Below are positions 6,724-9,957 of a stretch of DNA of 9,957 nt, in pieces (the first letter of the stretch is position 1; each line of letters starts with the position of its first letter). Made by a program: the position numbers and the translations under genes. Location: positions 1 through 9,957 of the forward strand of contig JAUXXN010000354.1 in NCBI GenBank assembly GCA_030684755.1, written 5' to 3'. Source of the stretch: Hydrogenophaga sp. (lineage in GTDB: Bacteria; Pseudomonadota; Gammaproteobacteria; Burkholderiales; Burkholderiaceae_C). The notes under the pieces were generated by a model. It was given only the letters and a program-made list of their open reading frames with translations, did no database searches and was not told where the DNA came from.

Positions 6724-7059
6724 TTACTTGAGTGCGTAGGCGCGTTCAACTTTGGCAACGCGGGTTTCATAATGTTCGTACCAGCGTTGCTTGCCTGTTT
6801 CTTGTGCGATTTGGTGTTCGGCATGGCGTTTCCAAGTCAAGATGCTGGTTTCGTCGGTCCAATAGGAGACGGTGATACCAAATCCATCGATATTTCGGGC
6901 ACTTTCTGCGCCCAAATAACCTAACTGCTGGCAAGCTAATTCGACCATGCGCTGACCCATGTCATCGTAGCCATGGTCGCCAGCGGTGCGCAGTGAAGAA
7001 AAAATCACTGCGTAATAGGGTGGCACCGGTAACTTGGCAAAACCAGACTGGTCGTTCAT
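6724..7059 (-). CDS. Antibiotic-biosynthesis-monooxygenase (ABM) fold protein
   Basis: This 111-residue protein resembles the small ABM-domain (dimeric alpha-beta barrel) proteins. YYAVIFSSLR (15-24) is the first strand, MVELACQQLGYLGAESAR (38-55) the typical helix-turn-strand, GFGITVSYW (59-67) the central strand, and AEHQIAQETGKQRWYEHYETRVAKVERAY the characteristic C-terminal helix and strand. No signal peptide or membrane segment is seen, so it should be cytoplasmic. The family includes cofactor-free monooxygenases and haem-degrading enzymes, but most single-domain members have no known substrate and I cannot assign one. It lies between leuD (8-base gap) and leuB (12-base gap) and is surely co-transcribed with them. 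The start ATG has only a weak ribosome binding site, so translation may depend on leuD. Whether it serves leucine metabolism is unknown. Confidence 0.85.
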   Translation of the reverse strand: MNDQSGFAKLPVPPYYAVIFSSLRTAGDHGYDDMGQRMVELACQQLGYLGAESARNIDGFGITVSYWTDETSILTWKRHAEHQIAQETGKQRWYEHYETRVAKVERAYALK

Positions 7060-7067
7060 ATTCGCAT

Positions 7068-7721
7068 TCAGTGGTTAACCATGGTGTGGGCCAGCCACGG
7101 TTTGGTGGCCAGGCGCTCGGCCTCGAAAGCCTGTATTTTGTCTTTGTGGCGCAGCGTCAGGCCAATGTCGTCCAGCCCGTTGAGCAGGCAGTACTTGCGG
7201 AAAGCCTGCACCTCAAAGGGAATTTCGTCGCCCTGGGGTTTCACCACTACTTGGCGCTCCAAATCGATCGTGAGGCTGTAGCCAGGGAATGCAAACACCT
7301 CATCGAACAACTGGGCTACTGTGGCCTCGGGCAGCACGATGGGAAGCAGGCCGTTTTTGAAGCAGTTGTTGAAAAAGATATCGGCGTAGCTGGGCGCGAT
7401 GATGGCGCGAAAGCCGAACTGGTCGATGGCCCAGGGCGCGTGTTCGCGGCTGGAGCCACAGCCGAAATTTTTGCGGGTAAGCAGCACCGATGCGTCTGTG
7501 TAGCGCGTTTGGTTCAGTACAAAGTCGGGATTGGCCTTGCGGCTGGCTGGGTCTTGACCGGGTTCGCCTTTGTCCAGATAGCGCCACTCGTCGAACAGGT
7601 TGGGACCGAAACCGGTCTTGCGGATCGACTTCAGAAACTGCTTAGGAATGATCGCGTCGGTGTCGACGTTCTCGCGATCCATCGGGGCCACCAGACCCTG
7701 GTGCACGGTAAATTTGTTCAT
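7068..7721 (-). CDS. leuD: 3-isopropylmalate dehydratase small subunit
   Basis: LeuD pairs with LeuC to form isopropylmalate isomerase, which interconverts 2- and 3-isopropylmalate in leucine synthesis. The 217 residues fit the proteobacterial small subunit. The swivel-domain motifs are present: [15 protein letters not shown] (17-31) and [16 protein letters not shown] (84-99), which carries the substrate-contacting Ser/Arg loop, then [15 protein letters not shown]. The ATG at 7721 directly follows the TAA of the upstream small lipoprotein gene (TAAATG), and only a purine-rich AAGAAGAAA precedes it. Initiation by ribosomes ending the lipoprotein frame is therefore likely. The next gene starts 8 bases after the leuD stop. 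Confidence 0.98.
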   Translation of the reverse strand: MNKFTVHQGLVAPMDRENVDTDAIIPKQFLKSIRKTGFGPNLFDEWRYLDKGEPGQDPASRKANPDFVLNQTRYTDASVLLTRKNFGCGSSREHAPWAIDQFGFRAIIAPSYADIFFNNCFKNGLLPIVLPEATVAQLFDEVFAFPGYSLTIDLERQVVVKPQGDEIPFEVQAFRKYCLLNGLDDIGLTLRHKDKIQAFEAERLATKPWLAHTMVNH

Positions 7722-7853
7722 TTATTTCTTCTTGGCTGCGTCTTCAAGAACCTGACCGGCTTTTTGCACGTCTTGGCCTACGCCGCGAACGGTGTTGCAG
7801 CCAAGCAGTGCCAGTGCAAAGAACATGGATATCAGGGTTGCAATCGGTTTCAT
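7722..7853 (-). CDS. Entericidin A/B-family small lipoprotein
   Basis: A 43-residue protein with the marks of entericidin-type lipoproteins. A short basic start (MK) and a hydrophobic stretch ending in the lipobox ALLGC give acylation at Cys19. The mature part is NTVRGVGQDVQKAGQVLEDA, followed by Lys residues; the G-x-G-x-D-V-Q-x-A-G pattern is typical of the family. It should be exported and anchored in a membrane through lipid. Entericidins in E. coli are described as a lytic/antidote lipoprotein pair; only one copy is seen here and its function is not known. The start has a strong AAAGGA six bases upstream, overlapping the leuC stop (TGAAAGGA). The stop abuts the leuD ATG. The gene is small and easily missed, but the signal peptide, lipobox and ribosome binding site agree. 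Confidence 0.9.
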   Translation of the reverse strand: MKPIATLISMFFALALLGCNTVRGVGQDVQKAGQVLEDAAKKK

Positions 7854-7864
7854 GGTGGTTCCTT

Positions 7865-9286
7865 TCAGGCGAATTGACGAACGTCGACGAAGTGACCATG
7901 CACGGCGGCGGCGGCGGCCATGGCGGGGGAGACCAGATGGGTGCGTCCACCGGCGCCCTGACGACCCTCAAAATTGCGGTTGCTGGTGGATGCGCAACGC
8001 TCGCCAGGCTCCAGCCGGTCGGCATTCATGGCAAGACACATGGAGCAACCGGGTTCGCGCCATTCAAAGCCTGCGGCCTTGAAAATTTCGTGCAAACCTT
8101 CGCGCTCGGCTTGTTCTTTCACCAGACCAGACCCAGGCACTACCATGGCTAGCTTGATATTCTTGGCTACTTTCTGGCCGAGCTTCTTCTCCACCGCAGC
8201 CGCTTCGCGCATGTCTTCAATGCGGCTGTTGGTGCAGGAGCCGATGAACACCTTGTCCACAAAAATGTCGTTCAGGGGCTTGCCGGGTTGCAGGTCCATG
8301 TAGACCAGCGCGCGTTCGATGGCACCCCGCTTGTTGGCATCCTTCTCTTTGTCAGGGTCGGGCACGCTGCCATCAATGCCCAGCACCATTTCGGGCGAGG
8401 TGCCCCAAGTCACTTGCGGCACGATCTGGGTGGCGTCGAGCTCCACCACCGTGTCGAACACGGCGTCGGCGTCCGATTGCAGACCCTTCCAGTAAGCCAC
8501 GGCCAAATCCCATTCCACACCGGTGGGTGAGAGCGGGCGGCCCTTCACGTATTCAATGGTTTTGTCGTCTACCGCCACCAAGCCAGCGCGTGCGCCGCCT
8601 TCAATGGCCATGTTGCACACCGTCATGCGACCTTCGATGGAGAGCGCTCGGATAGCCGATCCACCGAATTCGATGGTGTAGCCAGTACCGCCAGCGGTAC
8701 CGATCTTGCCGATGATGGCGAGCACGATGTCCTTAGCGGTTACGCCTTTGGCCAGTGTGCCTTCCACCTTCACCAGCATGTTTTTGGCCTTTTTGGCCAG
8801 CAGCGTTTGCGTAGCCATTACGTGCTCGACCTCGCTGGTGCCGATGCCATGCGCCAGCGCGCCAAAGGCGCCGTGGGTGGAGGTGTGGCTGTCGCCGCAC
8901 ACCACGGTCATGCCGGGCAGGGTGGCGCCGTTTTCAGGGCCAATCACATGCACGATACCCTGTCGCTTGGACATGAAGGGGAAGAAGGCAGCAGCGCCGA
9001 ACTCGGCGATGTTGCTGTTGAGCGTGGTGATCTGCTCTTTGCTGATCGGGTCGGTGATGCCGTCGTAACCCTGGTCCCAGCCGGTGGTGGGGGTGTTGTG
9101 GTCAGCGGTGGCCACAATGGAGCTCACGCGCCAGACCTTGCGACCGGCCTGGCGCAGCCCCTCAAAAGCCTGCGGGCTGGTGACTTCGTGCACCAGATGG
9201 CGGTCGATGTAGAGCACGGCGGTGCCGTCTTCTTCGGTGTGGACGACGTGTTCGTCCCAGATCTTGTCGTAGAGCGTGCGTCCCAT
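7865..9286 (-). CDS. leuC: 3-isopropylmalate dehydratase large subunit
   Basis: LeuC is the [4Fe-4S] subunit of isopropylmalate isomerase and belongs to the aconitase superfamily. The protein has 473 residues from the ATG at 9286. It begins [15 protein letters not shown], the normal LeuC start. The motifs [16 protein letters not shown] (127-142) and [12 protein letters not shown] (347-358) are present. The three cluster cysteines are Cys351 and the pair Cys414/Cys417 in [19 protein letters not shown] and [16 protein letters not shown] complete the C-terminus. The frame is open to a TTG at 9334 (489 residues), but that would place the start before the likely promoter's transcription start, and AGGA five bases before 9286 supports the shorter form. 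This is the first gene of the leu operon, just after the gltA terminator. The stop lies 11 bases before the small lipoprotein gene. Confidence 0.98.
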   Translation of the reverse strand: MGRTLYDKIWDEHVVHTEEDGTAVLYIDRHLVHEVTSPQAFEGLRQAGRKVWRVSSIVATADHNTPTTGWDQGYDGITDPISKEQITTLNSNIAEFGAAAFFPFMSKRQGIVHVIGPENGATLPGMTVVCGDSHTSTHGAFGALAHGIGTSEVEHVMATQTLLAKKAKNMLVKVEGTLAKGVTAKDIVLAIIGKIGTAGGTGYTIEFGGSAIRALSIEGRMTVCNMAIEGGARAGLVAVDDKTIEYVKGRPLSPTGVEWDLAVAYWKGLQSDADAVFDTVVELDATQIVPQVTWGTSPEMVLGIDGSVPDPDKEKDANKRGAIERALVYMDLQPGKPLNDIFVDKVFIGSCTNSRIEDMREAAAVEKKLGQKVAKNIKLAMVVPGSGLVKEQAEREGLHEIFKAAGFEWREPGCSMCLAMNADRLEPGERCASTSNRNFEGRQGAGGRTHLVSPAMAAAAAVHGHFVDVRQFA

Positions 9287-9291
9287 GAATG

Positions 9292-9295
9292 TCCT
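9292..9295 (-). promoter_or_regulatory. Ribosome binding site of leuC
   Basis: AGGA on the minus strand lies five bases before the ATG at 9286-9284. It decides between this start and the upstream TTG at 9334. Confidence 0.65.
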
Positions 9296-9317
9296 GTGAG
9301 GGTCTTCGGAACCCATG

Positions 9318-9323
9318 ATTTTA
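9318..9323 (-). promoter_or_regulatory. Candidate -10 element of the leuC promoter
   Basis: TAAAAT on the minus strand matches the -10 consensus at 5 of 6 positions. It would start transcription near 9311, giving a leader of about 25 bases with the AGGA site. The -35 region would lie in the terminator hairpin and shows no clear hexamer, so the promoter may be weak or activator-dependent. Only about 50 bases separate terminator and leuC, so a leu promoter must be close to here unless read-through from gltA is used. Confidence 0.45.
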
Positions 9324-9330
9324 GTGCTGT

Positions 9331-9369
9331 GCAAAGAAAACGCCCGCAGCGCTGTCAGCGTGCGGGCGT
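9331..9369 (-). terminator. Intrinsic terminator of gltA
   Basis: On the minus strand ACGCCCGCA (9369-9361) pairs perfectly with TGCGGGCGT (9348-9340). The interior CGCT/AGCG can pair again around a GAC loop, with one bulged base. TTTCTTTG follows immediately. It starts 42 bases after the gltA stop and is a classic strong rho-independent terminator for transcripts coming from gltA. Confidence 0.9.
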
Positions 9370-9411
9370 GTGGCTGTCGTCAACGGCCCCAAAGGCCGCT
9401 TCAAAGGCAGA

Positions 9412-9957
9412 TCAGCGCTCGGCGACGGGCTTGACGTCGCGAGCAGGTGAACCCGTGAACAGCTGACGCGGACGGCCAATTTTGTACTCGGGGTCGCTGA
9501 TCATTTCGTTCAACTGGGCGATCCAGCCCACGGTACGGGCCAAGGCAAAGACGCCGGTGAAGAGGTTGACCGGAATACCGATGGCGCGTTGCACGATGCC
9601 GGAGTAGAAATCGACGTTTGGGTAGAGCTTGCGGGACACGAAGTAGTCGTCTTCCAAAGCAATCTTTTCCAGTGCCTTGGCCAATTTGAACAAGGGATCG
9701 TTTTCCAGGCCAAGTTCCTTCAGCACTTCGTTGCAGGTTTCCTGCATCAACTTGGCACGCGGATCGTAGTTTTTGTATACGCGGTGACCAAAGCCCATCA
9801 GCTTGACGCCGGAGTTCTTGTCCTTCACCTGCTCCATGAATTCGCCGACCTTGCTCACACCGCCTTGGCGCTGGATCTCTTCCAGCATGTTCAGGCAGGC
9901 TTCGTTGGCACCGCCGTGGGCGGGACCCCAAAGGCAAGCAACACCGGCGGAAATGGC
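9412..9957 (-). CDS. gltA: Citrate synthase, C-terminal part (cut by window edge)
   Basis: GltA condenses oxaloacetate and acetyl-CoA to citrate, the entry step of the TCA cycle, in the cytoplasm. The last 181 residues or so are visible out of about 430; the frame runs off the right edge. The visible part starts in the catalytic region [14 protein letters not shown], which carries the oxaloacetate-binding His. [16 protein letters not shown] holds the second active-site His. [10 protein letters not shown] holds the catalytic Asp. [13 protein letters not shown] and [11 protein letters not shown] are the typical C-terminal motifs, and the protein ends in VKPVAER. The internal ATG at 9888 is not the start. 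A strong terminator follows, so gltA ends its own transcription unit. In Burkholderiales gltA commonly follows the sdh genes, which would lie beyond the right edge. Confidence 0.98.
   Translation of the reverse strand, partial: AISAGVACLWGPAHGGANEACLNMLEEIQRQGGVSKVGEFMEQVKDKNSGVKLMGFGHRVYKNYDPRAKLMQETCNEVLKELGLENDPLFKLAKALEKIALEDDYFVSRKLYPNVDFYSGIVQRAIGIPVNLFTGVFALARTVGWIAQLNEMISDPEYKIGRPRQLFTGSPARDVKPVAER

Noticed and set aside
6993..7877. 294-codon plus-strand frame opposite leuD and the small lipoprotein gene
   Set aside because: It is antisense to several genes and crosses gene borders, and its product shows no known pattern or ribosome binding site.
9287..9334. TTG start adding 16 residues to LeuC
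   Set aside because: Known LeuC proteins start at the MGRTLYDK equivalent, and AGGA is correctly placed for the ATG at 9286.
1..9957. tRNA genes, CRISPR arrays, insertion sequences, prophage or transfer signatures
   Set aside because: No cloverleaf-like sequence, regularly spaced repeats, transposase or integrase frame was seen; the region has the conserved core gene order throughout.

Overview
The window looks like core chromosome of a betaproteobacterium of the order Burkholderiales, probably family Comamonadaceae (a Rhodoferax- or Polaromonas-like organism). I infer this from the protein sequences, the moderately high GC content and the gene order; no database search was possible. All recognised genes lie on the minus strand, so the biological reading direction runs from the right edge to the left.

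In that order the layout is: gltA (citrate synthase, C-terminal part, cut by the right edge); a strong intrinsic terminator; a likely promoter; leuC; a 43-residue entericidin-like lipoprotein gene; leuD; a small antibiotic-biosynthesis-monooxygenase-fold protein; leuB; a probable terminator; a roughly 280-base leader region; asd; a 180-base spacer with a long hairpin; fimV; truA; and trpF (N-terminal part, cut by the left edge). The core order leuC-leuD-leuB-asd-fimV-truA-trpF is a known conserved arrangement in beta- and gammaproteobacteria such as Pseudomonas.

leuC, leuD and leuB encode the isopropylmalate isomerase subunits and the isopropylmalate dehydrogenase of leucine synthesis. Their genes are tightly packed (TAAATG junction, gaps of 8 to 12 bases), with two small non-leucine genes between them. 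asd makes aspartate semialdehyde for lysine, threonine, methionine, isoleucine and diaminopimelate synthesis. fimV encodes a polar, peptidoglycan-binding membrane hub protein. truA modifies tRNA anticodon arms. trpF belongs to tryptophan synthesis and shares an ATGA overlap with truA.

The least ordinary part is the stretch between leuB and asd. After a probable leuB terminator it has a TACAAT -10 element, a 33-codon open frame ending in nine consecutive Ile/Asn/Thr/Lys codons (all aspartate-family amino acids), then several overlapping complementary segments and a short hairpin followed by a U-rich run just before the asd ribosome binding site. This resembles an amino-acid attenuator and is a hypothesis only. 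The spacer between asd and fimV holds a separate 41-base imperfect hairpin that is not a normal terminator. I see no tRNA, rRNA, CRISPR array, insertion sequence or prophage.
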